This document shows, one piece after another, positions 1-5,476 of a DNA stretch of 12,445 nt. The translations under genes and the position numbers were made by a program. Within the stretch, counting starts at the first letter, position 1, and every line of letters starts with the position of its first letter. The notes below the pieces were generated by a model. That model was not told where the DNA came from. It saw only the letters and a program-made list of their open reading frames with translations, and made no database searches. This DNA is from DAOTXL01 sp034434895 (lineage in GTDB: Bacteria; Chloroflexota; Anaerolineae; JAAYZQ01), in contig DAOTYI010000163.1 of NCBI GenBank assembly GCA_034434895.1, positions 1 through 12,445 on the forward strand. The letters are read 5' to 3'.

Positions 1-31
1 GGGCAGGGAGCAGGGAGCAGGGAGCAGGGAG
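1..31 (+). repeat. CAGGGAG heptanucleotide tandem repeat doubling as a ribosome-binding site
   Basis: Four perfect head-to-tail copies of CAGGGAG occupy positions 4-31, and the tract may continue left of the window edge. The last copy abuts the ATG at 32. The GGGAG of the copy before it lies 7 nt upstream of that ATG, the normal distance for a Shine-Dalgarno sequence. The tract therefore probably serves as the ribosome-binding site of the deacetylase gene. Its origin is unknown, and short tandem arrays of this kind can change copy number by slippage. Confidence 0.85.
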
Positions 32-883
32 ATGAAACGGTTGATCATCAACGCGGACGACATGGGCCACAGCCCTGAGGTGGTGCGGGCGATCATCGAG
101 CTGCACCAGGCAGGACTCATCACCAGCACATCCTGTATGACCAACATGCCGGCCTGGCCCCAGGCGGCTGCTTACCTGCGCCAGCATCCAGACCTGGGAG
201 CCGGCGTCCACCTGGTGATGAATGAAGGCTATCCCGTCCTGCCCAGCGAGCAGGTGCCGACTCTGGTCGGGCCAGATGGCCGTTTCCTGAATGATCGGCA
301 GATCCTGCACAGTCTGCGGCCGGGCACGACAGCCCAACTTCGCGCCGAGTTCCGCGCCCAGATCGAGCGTTTTCTCCACGATGTGGGTCGCCCGCCCGAT
401 CATCTGGACAACCACTGCGCCATTTCCTACGTGCGCCCTGACCGGTTCAGGGTGACACTGGAGCTGGCCAGGGAGTATCGCCTGCCTATCCGCGCCCCCT
501 TTGGCGATGACCTGGAGGAGCAGGCAGAGGTGCTGGCCCGTCACAACGGCTTGCCTCCCTGGCTGGTCCGTTTCCAGGGGGCGCGTTACCGCCGCCAGGT
601 GGACCGATCTGGCATCCGTCGCCCCAACACCTTCATCCAGCACTTTTCCATGCCCGGCCATCGCACGCCCGAATACCTGTTGACAGTGCTGGACGCCCTG
701 CGCGACGGCTGGGCAAGCGAATTGCTGGTCCACCCCGGCTACGACGGTGGCTGGCGGGAGGAAGACCTGAGGGCTTTGCTCGATCCGCGCGTGCGGGAAC
801 GGCTGGAGCGGCCCGACATCGAACTGGTCAATTTCTCTGCACTTGATTCCCGGACCAACTCCGAAAACGCGCAAGGCGGGTAA
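32..883 (+). CDS. ChbG/HpnK (YdjC) family carbohydrate deacetylase
   Basis: This 283-aa protein is a member of the YdjC/ChbG/HpnK family of metal-dependent deacetylases, which remove N-acetyl groups from sugars such as chitooligosaccharides or from hopanoid-linked glucosamine. The N-terminus carries the family's Asp pair (INADDMG, D9-D10) on the first strand of the barrel. A GVH motif places H60 near the active site. PDHLDNH supplies H124 and H128, the likely metal ligands with Asp. LLVHPGYDG (H234) lies near the C-terminus. The length is normal and no signal peptide is seen, so the enzyme is probably cytoplasmic. The ATG at 32 begins exactly at the conserved first strand, so the start is secure. 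The substrate cannot be told, and no sugar-uptake or hopanoid genes lie nearby. A 183-bp gap separates it from the next gene on the same strand, so it is probably not part of that operon. Confidence 0.9.
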   Translation: MKRLIINADDMGHSPEVVRAIIELHQAGLITSTSCMTNMPAWPQAAAYLRQHPDLGAGVHLVMNEGYPVLPSEQVPTLVGPDGRFLNDRQILHSLRPGTTAQLRAEFRAQIERFLHDVGRPPDHLDNHCAISYVRPDRFRVTLELAREYRLPIRAPFGDDLEEQAEVLARHNGLPPWLVRFQGARYRRQVDRSGIRRPNTFIQHFSMPGHRTPEYLLTVLDALRDGWASELLVHPGYDGGWREEDLRALLDPRVRERLERPDIELVNFSALDSRTNSENAQGG

Positions 884-896
884 CTCGACAATATTA

Positions 897-988
897 CCCT
901 CCCGCAGGTTAGGAAGTGGCGGGCAACAGGGCGAGCAGCTCATTGCGGCGCACTTTGATCGGAGATGGCGCCCAAACCTGCGGGAGGG
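897..988 (+). repeat. 14-bp perfect inverted repeat in the leader of the DUF2905-queA pair
   Basis: CCCTCCCGCAGGTT at 897-910 is exactly complementary to AACCTGCGGGAGGG at 975-988, with 64 nt between. As RNA this would be a stable GC-rich stem closing a large internal domain. A weaker inner helix (TGGCG near 917 with CGCCCA ending at 974, one bulged C) may continue it. Downstream, CCAGCC at 1012-1017 can pair with GGCTGG at 1052-1057, which overlaps the GGAG Shine-Dalgarno of the next gene. The layout resembles a regulatory leader, but no known riboswitch consensus is recognised. It could also be an insertion remnant or a terminator for the upstream gene, although no T-run follows. Confidence 0.6.
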
Positions 989-1066
989 CAGGCAGTTACC
1001 AGGACGGATAGCCAGCCACCGGACTGACACATGGCGTAATTCAAACTCATCGGCTGGAGTGAGGGC

Positions 1067-1300
1067 ATGGACCTGTCGTCGTTTGGCAAAGGGATTGTCA
1101 CCCTGGGAGCGGTGCTGGTCCTCATCGGTGGGCTGCTGTGGCTGCTGGGCCGGGCCGGGTTGCCCCTGGGCAGGCTGCCGGGCGACCTGCACATCGAGGG
1201 CAAAGGGCTGTCCTGCTACCTGCCGCTGGCGACGATGCTGTTGCTCAGCCTGGTGCTGACCGTTGTGTTGAATCTCATCGTCCGCCTGCTGAACCGCTGA
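1067..1300 (+). CDS. DUF2905 family small membrane protein
   Basis: This 77-aa protein matches the DUF2905 family, small two-helix membrane proteins of unknown function. A first hydrophobic segment covers about residues 9-28. It is followed by the family's conserved loop with LGRLPGDLHIEGKG (about 34-47). A second hydrophobic segment covers about residues 50-73. The length is typical. GGAG at 1056-1059 lies about 7 nt before the ATG and fixes the start. The stop codon overlaps the queA start codon in TGATG, so the two genes should be co-transcribed and translationally coupled. That linkage suggests a shared transcript rather than a known functional link to queuosine. A longer frame upstream on the same strand (from 843) is a shadow. 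Confidence 0.88.
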   Translation: MDLSSFGKGIVTLGAVLVLIGGLLWLLGRAGLPLGRLPGDLHIEGKGLSCYLPLATMLLLSLVLTVVLNLIVRLLNR

Positions 1301-2367
1301 TGAAGACCAGCGATTTCGACTATGATCTCCCCACCGACCTGATCGCCCAGACGCCGGTCGAGCCGCGTGATGCCTCGCGGCTGATGGTTGTCCACCGCGC
1401 CACCGGCCAGATCGAGCATCGCATCTTCCGCGACGTGGGCGACTATTTGCGCCCCGGCGACCTCCTGGTCCTCAACCAGACCCGTGTCTTGCCGGCACGG
1501 CTCTGGGGTCGCAAGGTCGAGACCGGCGGCCGGGTGGAGCTGCTCCTCCTCAAACAGCACGACGAACGCACCTGGGAGGCGCTGGTGCGGGGCAAGGGCC
1601 TGCGGCCGGGAGTGCGCATCCAACTGCAAGAGGCAGGCAGGAGGCAGCCATCCCTACCCCCTGTCACCGCCGAGATTGTAGCCGAGACCGATGCCGGCGG
1701 CCGCCTGGTCTGTTTCGAGCAACCGATCCAACCGCTATTGGACGAGCTGGGTGTTGTGCCGCTGCCACCCTACATCCACCAGCCACTGGCCGACCCGGAG
1801 CGTTACCAGACGGTCTATGGCCGCATCGGGGGGTCGGTGGCGGCGCCCACTGCCGGCTTGCACTTTACCCCGGAGCTGCTGATGAGGCTGCGGCGTCAGG
1901 GGGTGGAGATGGCCTTTGTCACGCTGCACATCGGCCTGGACACCTTCCGCCCGGTCAAGGAGGAGCGGATTGAAGAGCACCAGATTCACACGGAATGGTA
2001 TGAGCTGACAGCTCCGGTGGCAGAGCAGATCAACCGGGCCAGGCTGGAGGGGCGGCGGATCATGGCCGTAGGGACGACGGTCGTCCGGGCGTTGGAGTCG
2101 GCGGCAGGCGGTCGGGAACCGGCCGGGGAGAGCTGTGCCTGGCGCACGGTCTCGGCCTGCGCCGGGCCCACCGATCTGTTCATCTACCCCGGCTACCGTT
2201 TCCGCGTCGTGGAGGGGATGATCACCAACTTTCACCTGCCGCGCAGCACGTTGCTGATGTTGGTTTCAGCCTTTGCCGGGCGGGAGCTGATCTTTCGCGC
2301 CTATGAGGAAGCGATCCGGCTGCGGTATCGCTTTTTCTCATTCGGGGATGCAATGCTGCTGCTGTAA
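1300..2367 (+). CDS. queA: S-adenosylmethionine:tRNA ribosyltransferase-isomerase QueA
   Basis: QueA transfers and isomerises the ribosyl part of S-adenosylmethionine onto preQ1 at tRNA position 34, giving epoxyqueuosine. The 355-aa product has normal length. Diagnostic stretches are present in order: FDYDLPTDLIAQTPVEPRDASRL near the N-terminus (residues 6-28), LVLNQTRVLPARLWG (57-70), GSVAAPTAGLHFTPELL (178-194), HIGLDTFRPVK (210-220), GTTVVRALES (258-267), TDLFIYPGYRF (291-301), ITNFHLPRSTLLMLVSAFAG (308-327) and the C-terminal RFFSFGDAM. The ATG at 1300 is chosen because it begins exactly at the conserved N-terminus and overlaps the preceding stop. A GTG- or ATG-led extension to 1138 would only translate the overlapping DUF2905 gene in another frame. 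There is no good Shine-Dalgarno, consistent with translational coupling. A small insertion at residues 111-120 (EAGRRQPSLP) is coded by purine-rich, repeat-like DNA. No other queuosine gene is in view. Confidence 0.97.
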   Translation: MKTSDFDYDLPTDLIAQTPVEPRDASRLMVVHRATGQIEHRIFRDVGDYLRPGDLLVLNQTRVLPARLWGRKVETGGRVELLLLKQHDERTWEALVRGKGLRPGVRIQLQEAGRRQPSLPPVTAEIVAETDAGGRLVCFEQPIQPLLDELGVVPLPPYIHQPLADPERYQTVYGRIGGSVAAPTAGLHFTPELLMRLRRQGVEMAFVTLHIGLDTFRPVKEERIEEHQIHTEWYELTAPVAEQINRARLEGRRIMAVGTTVVRALESAAGGREPAGESCAWRTVSACAGPTDLFIYPGYRFRVVEGMITNFHLPRSTLLMLVSAFAGRELIFRAYEEAIRLRYRFFSFGDAMLLL

Positions 2368-2395
2368 GCAGAGTCGCCCGCTTCCGGTCGCGCGA

Positions 2396-4060
2396 TCAGT
2401 GGTGGAAGAGGGTTACCAGCAACACCGCTGCCGCCAGAGCAAACAGGGTGTAGCTGACCAGCCCTGCCCCCTGGGTGACATAGACTGTCACTGCCGCCAG
2501 CAACAGGGCGGCAAAGGTCACCGCCCCGGCCAGCCGGTTGACAGCCTGCTCCACGCGGTGCAACGTCCGGGTTGCCTCAGGGGACCAGACGGTCTGGACT
2601 GTGAGCCGGCCCTGGTGGGCCTGGCTTAAGAAACGGTCGGCCTGGGCCGGCAGTGAGAACAGCAGCCGGACGACCTTCTCTACCTCCTCCAGCCAACCCC
2701 GCCAGTCGCGCCGCACCTGCTCGACGGCCATCTGTCTGGCAAAAGGCTCTATGGCAGCCCACGGATCAAAGTCGGGGTCCAACGCCGTGGCCATGCCAAA
2801 GAGGATCGCCATAGCCCGGCCCACAAAGAGCAGGTCGGTGGGCAGTTGGAACGGCATTTCGTACAGGATGTCCCGGTACTCACGGGCCAGGCTGTGCCAC
2901 TCGCTCATGGCCCGCTGTTCCACCTGGCGCAGCGTCAGGCCCGCGTAGCGTTCCAACAATTCTGTCTCTATCTGCTCCAGGCGGGCCAGGTCGGCGCCGG
3001 GCAGGAGCACCCCCGCTCCCTGATAGGCGCGCACAATCCGGCCTGCATCCCGCGTGGCAAAACCGACCAAAAAGTCGCGCAAATGGCTGCGCACCCGTTC
3101 TGGAATCGTGGCGACCATGCCGAAATCTACAAACACGAGCCGGAATGGCCTCGGTTGACCCGGCGTTGGCGGCAGAGGTTGAACGAACAGGTTGCCGGGA
3201 TGGGGGTCGGCATGGACAAAGTTGTGGACAAAGATCTGTTGCAGATAGGTGTCGAACAGGCGACGGGCGACCGCCCTGCGGTCCACACCTGCTGCCTCGA
3301 TGGCTGCGAAATCGGTGATCTTGAGGTCTGCCACATCCTCCATGATCAGCACCCGGCGGGTCGAGGTCTGGGCGTAGACGCGCGGGATGCGGAGGCCGGG
3401 ATCGGCGGCAAAGTGGCGGGCGAACTGTTCGGCGCTGCCCGCTTCGGCGATAAAATCGAGTTCGGCGCGGGTGGTGCGGCTGAACTCCTCATACAGACGC
3501 TCCAGGTCCACGCGGCGGCGGATGGGTCGGTAGTGTTGTAACCAGCGGGTGACGGTGTGGATGGCCTGCAGGTCGGTCTCGACCAGGGTTTCGATGCCGG
3601 GGCGTTGCACCTTGACCACAACCTCATCGCCGTTGGGCAGCCGGGCGCGATGCACCTGGGCCAGCGAGGCCGCCGCCTCTGCTTCAGGGGCAAACCAGTC
3701 GAACACCTCCTCGACCGGCCGGCCATACTCGGCGACGATGACAGCCTGGATGTCGGCCAGGGCCTCGGCGGGGACCTCATCCTGCAACCCGGCCAGCTCG
3801 GCGGTGACCACATGGGGCAACAGGTCCACCCGCACGCTGAGGAACTGGCCCAGCTTGATGAGCACCCCCCCCAACTCCACCGCCATCCCCCGGAAGCGCC
3901 GGGCGATCCCCTGCCACCGCCGCTCAAAGGAGCGTTCTACGAACCGGCGCCCCAGGATGCGTCGCACCAGGAGCTCCCACCAGACGAAATGGGCAACGAC
4001 GCCGGCGAAATAGCGGACAATGCGCCGGTAGCGGGCGCGGTTGAAAGGCATCTCGGTCAT
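2396..4060 (-). CDS. ABC1/AarF/UbiB family atypical protein kinase-like ATPase
   Basis: This 554-aa protein belongs to the ABC1 (AarF/UbiB/ADCK) family of protein-kinase-like ATPases linked to quinone and lipid metabolism. The family-specific KxGQ motif is at K69-Q72 (IKLGQ), within the N-terminal extension that covers the active site. The Ala-rich loop that replaces the usual Gly-rich loop is at about 129-137 (AAASLAQVH). The invariant lysine is K150 (VVVK). The catalytic segment is HADPHPGN (283-290) and the metal-binding segment is VDFG (311-314). Two hydrophobic helices at about 510-529 and 533-552 anchor the C-terminus in the membrane, as in UbiB and ADCK proteins. It starts 13 bp after the ybaK-type stop, so the two probably form an operon. 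It converges on queA with only 28 bp between stops. The quinone role is inferred from the family; no other quinone genes are nearby. Confidence 0.93.
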   Translation of the reverse strand: MTEMPFNRARYRRIVRYFAGVVAHFVWWELLVRRILGRRFVERSFERRWQGIARRFRGMAVELGGVLIKLGQFLSVRVDLLPHVVTAELAGLQDEVPAEALADIQAVIVAEYGRPVEEVFDWFAPEAEAAASLAQVHRARLPNGDEVVVKVQRPGIETLVETDLQAIHTVTRWLQHYRPIRRRVDLERLYEEFSRTTRAELDFIAEAGSAEQFARHFAADPGLRIPRVYAQTSTRRVLIMEDVADLKITDFAAIEAAGVDRRAVARRLFDTYLQQIFVHNFVHADPHPGNLFVQPLPPTPGQPRPFRLVFVDFGMVATIPERVRSHLRDFLVGFATRDAGRIVRAYQGAGVLLPGADLARLEQIETELLERYAGLTLRQVEQRAMSEWHSLAREYRDILYEMPFQLPTDLLFVGRAMAILFGMATALDPDFDPWAAIEPFARQMAVEQVRRDWRGWLEEVEKVVRLLFSLPAQADRFLSQAHQGRLTVQTVWSPEATRTLHRVEQAVNRLAGAVTFAALLLAAVTVYVTQGAGLVSYTLFALAAAVLLVTLFHH

Positions 4061-4073
4061 GGAGCTGATGGGC

Positions 4074-4547
4074 CTACTCGGTGATGTCGGCCACCTGACC
4101 GCCCAGCGCGCGGATCAGATCCTCGCTCGTCAGTTCCAGGCCGGCATCGTGCCGTCCGGCGCTGATGCTCACCTGCGCTTCTTCCAGGATGTGCTGGTCT
4201 ATGTAGATGGGCAGGTCGCTGCGGCGCAGGCCAAAAGGGGACACGGCGCCGATCTGATAGCCGGTGACGCGCGGCACATCGGCCTCCGGGGCCATCTCCA
4301 ACGCCTTGACGCCGACCAGGCGGGCCAGCTTCTTGAGGCTGAGGCGCTGATCCCCCCGCACCAGGGCGAGCAGATGTTTCCGGTCGGGGCGACGGACCAG
4401 AAGTGTCTTGACCACCTGGCGGGCCGGAACACCCCGCTCGGCGGCGGCCTCCTCCACATTCCGGGCCTTGTGGGCGTGCATCACCACCTGGTACGGGATG
4501 CCCATTTCATCCAGGGCCCGAACGGCATGGGTCTGAACTTTGCTCAT
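4074..4547 (-). CDS. ybaK: YbaK/EbsC family Cys-tRNA(Pro) deacylase
   Basis: This is a free-standing trans-editing protein of the YbaK type, which hydrolyses cysteine mischarged on tRNAPro. Key signatures are VVKTLLV with the essential lysine at residue 47, GYQIGAVSPFG at 96-106, and ISAGRHDAGLEL at about 128-139 near the C-terminus. The length of 157 aa matches the family. Two ATG codons lie six bases apart. I chose the inner one at 4547 because an AGGA lies 6 nt before it; for the outer ATG at 4553 the AGGA abuts the start codon. The outer start would add only Met-Ser. The gene is followed after 13 bp by the ABC1-type kinase. The palindrome-rich gap at 4554-4915 lies upstream. I found no convincing promoter there; TTGAGT-16 nt-TATGGG on the minus strand is only a weak candidate. 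Confidence 0.92.
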   Translation of the reverse strand: MSKVQTHAVRALDEMGIPYQVVMHAHKARNVEEAAAERGVPARQVVKTLLVRRPDRKHLLALVRGDQRLSLKKLARLVGVKALEMAPEADVPRVTGYQIGAVSPFGLRRSDLPIYIDQHILEEAQVSISAGRHDAGLELTSEDLIRALGGQVADITE

Positions 4548-4594
4548 GCTCATTCCTGACCGGCTAACCGGCGTCGTCCCTGCCCATACGCATC

Positions 4595-4619
4595 AAGTGA
4601 AGCGACTCAAGTCGCACTT
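4595..4619. repeat. Hairpin with GCGACT/AGTCGC stem
   Basis: GCGACT at 4602-4607 and AGTCGC at 4610-4615 are exact complements. AAGTG at 4595-4599 and CACTT at 4615-4619 are a second complementary pair around them. It is the first member of a run of palindromes filling the 362-bp gap between the ybaK-type and nucleotide-kinase-like genes. No T-run follows on either strand, so a terminator role is doubtful. Confidence 0.6.
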
Positions 4620-4634
4620 CAGGGGCCTGCGGCC

Positions 4635-4658
4635 AGGCGTCCACCGGCGTGGACGCCT
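4635..4658. repeat. 10-bp perfect hairpin, CGGC loop
   Basis: AGGCGTCCAC at 4635-4644 pairs perfectly with GTGGACGCCT at 4649-4658 around a CGGC tetraloop. It lies in the palindrome-dense gap at 4554-4915. No T-run follows. It looks like a REP-type dispersed palindrome, but dispersion cannot be tested within this window. Confidence 0.75.
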
Positions 4659-4720
4659 CTCTCAACTTTGGCTTTTTGCCCGCGGCCCCCTGCATGGGCC
4701 CCTGACGGCTTCCGCGGCTT

Positions 4721-4777
4721 CAAAAAGAAGATTAATTTTTCATTGCGAAGGCTTCGCAATGAAAAATTTTCTTTTTG
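4721..4777. repeat. AT-rich long palindrome with GGC loop
   Basis: The core palindrome covers 4734-4768: a 16-bp perfect stem (AATTTTTCATTGCGAA with its complement) around GGC at 4750-4752. Beyond a 4-nt bulge (4730-4733) the symmetry continues: CAAAAAGAA at 4721-4729 pairs with TTCTTTTTG at 4769-4777. The total is a 57-nt near-cruciform of low GC content in an otherwise GC-rich window. T-rich flanks on both strands make a bidirectional transcription terminator possible. The stem is, however, much longer than such terminators need. Confidence 0.8.
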
Positions 4778-4781
4778 TTCT

Positions 4782-4841
4782 TTTGGCCTCGCCGGAGGCG
4801 GGTTTTGGAGATTTTCCCGCCCCGTTCTGAAAAAGGCCAAA
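4782..4841. repeat. Nested inverted repeats TTTGGCCT/AGGCCAAA with inner stems
   Basis: TTTGGCCT at 4782-4789 and AGGCCAAA at 4834-4841 are complementary. Inside them lie two mutually exclusive smaller stems: GCCTC-GCCG-GAGGC at 4786-4799, and GGCGGG at 4797-4802 with CCCGCC at 4816-4821. The set is part of the palindrome cluster in this gap. Its function is unknown. Confidence 0.6.
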
Positions 4842-4851
4842 CTTCAGGGTC

Positions 4852-4876
4852 AGGGGCAGAGCGGCGCTCTGCCCCT
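4852..4876. repeat. 11-bp GC-rich hairpin with GGC loop (copy A)
   Basis: AGGGGCAGAGC at 4852-4862 pairs perfectly with GCTCTGCCCCT at 4866-4876 around a GGC loop. It begins about 40 bp after the stop of the nucleotide-kinase-like gene on the minus strand, but no T-run follows, so a simple intrinsic terminator is not supported. A second hairpin with the same outer stem and loop but two compensated inner pairs lies at 8640-8668. A small hairpin, GCGATT-TCC-AATCGC at 4883-4897, stands beside it. Confidence 0.8.
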
Positions 4877-4915
4877 ACCGGTGCGATTTCCAATCGCCCG
4901 CGCCTTAACTTGACG

Positions 4916-5476
4916 TCAATGGTCGTCCCTGCCCCCCTGGGCATTGAACCATTTGTGGGCGGCATGGGGGGAGCGCAGGCGAACGACATGCAGATGAGCA
5001 TATTCCGGCCTGCTGAACCACGATGGATACTCCCGTCTTCGGCGTCGGTAGGTGCGGAGCGACCACAGGATGATCGAATCGCGGCTAAAAAAGGCAGTCC
5101 GCAGCCGTTCCCGATTGCCATGCCACAACTCTTCCCCCTTCACCGCCCGCCTGACCGTGCGCCATATCACCCGGCCCAGCACCACCGGCAGGGAATAGTC
5201 CAGCCAGACCACCGTATCGGCCCGGACCCAGACGATGTCGCGCACGCGGCTATAGTTGCCATCCACGATCCAGGCTTCGCCGCTGAGCGCCTGCGCCACC
5301 CGCTCCCGGAACAGGTCCAACGCGACCGGCGTCCAGTTGGGGCCCCAGTGCAGCGCATCGAGTTCGACGTGGGGGATACCCAACCGTTCGGCCAGGCGAT
5401 GGGCCAGCGTCGTCTTGCCCGATCCGCTGGTGCCGATGACGGCGATGCGGCGTGGGCCTGGAGGTGGATGGTTCAT
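4916..5476 (-). CDS. P-loop nucleotide-kinase-like protein (adenylate kinase/FlaR-related)
   Basis: The 186-aa product has a Walker A motif, GTSGSGKTT, at residues 15-23. Other features are those of the adenylate-kinase-like proteins often annotated as DNA topology modulation protein FlaR: ELDALHWGPNWTP at 38-50, VDGNY at 71-75, VVWLDYSLPVVLGRVIWR at about 89-106, and an Arg-rich lid-like stretch RTYRRRRREY at 141-150. The substrate is unknown; a small-molecule phosphotransfer is implied by the fold. The ATG shares an ATGA with the stop of the upstream DHH-CBS-nucleotidyltransferase gene, so the two are translationally coupled. That suggests, without proving, a role in nucleotide or RNA metabolism. 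The last gene of this apparent operon, it is followed by the palindrome-rich gap. Confidence 0.87.
   Translation of the reverse strand: MNHPPPGPRRIAVIGTSGSGKTTLAHRLAERLGIPHVELDALHWGPNWTPVALDLFRERVAQALSGEAWIVDGNYSRVRDIVWVRADTVVWLDYSLPVVLGRVIWRTVRRAVKGEELWHGNRERLRTAFFSRDSIILWSLRTYRRRRREYPSWFSRPEYAHLHVVRLRSPHAAHKWFNAQGGRDDH

Noticed and set aside
884..1066. A known preQ1, cobalamin, c-di-GMP or SRP-type RNA in the queA leader
   Set aside because: I compared from memory the conserved cores of these RNAs; only short chance resemblances such as ACAGGGC were found.
1138..1299. Upstream extension of queA
   Set aside because: It only translates the DUF2905 gene in another frame; homology to QueA begins exactly at the ATG at 1300.
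4571..4625. Promoter TTGAGT-16 nt-TATGGG for the ybaK-type gene on the minus strand
   Set aside because: It matches only four and three of six consensus bases and overlaps the hairpin at 4595-4619, too weak to list.
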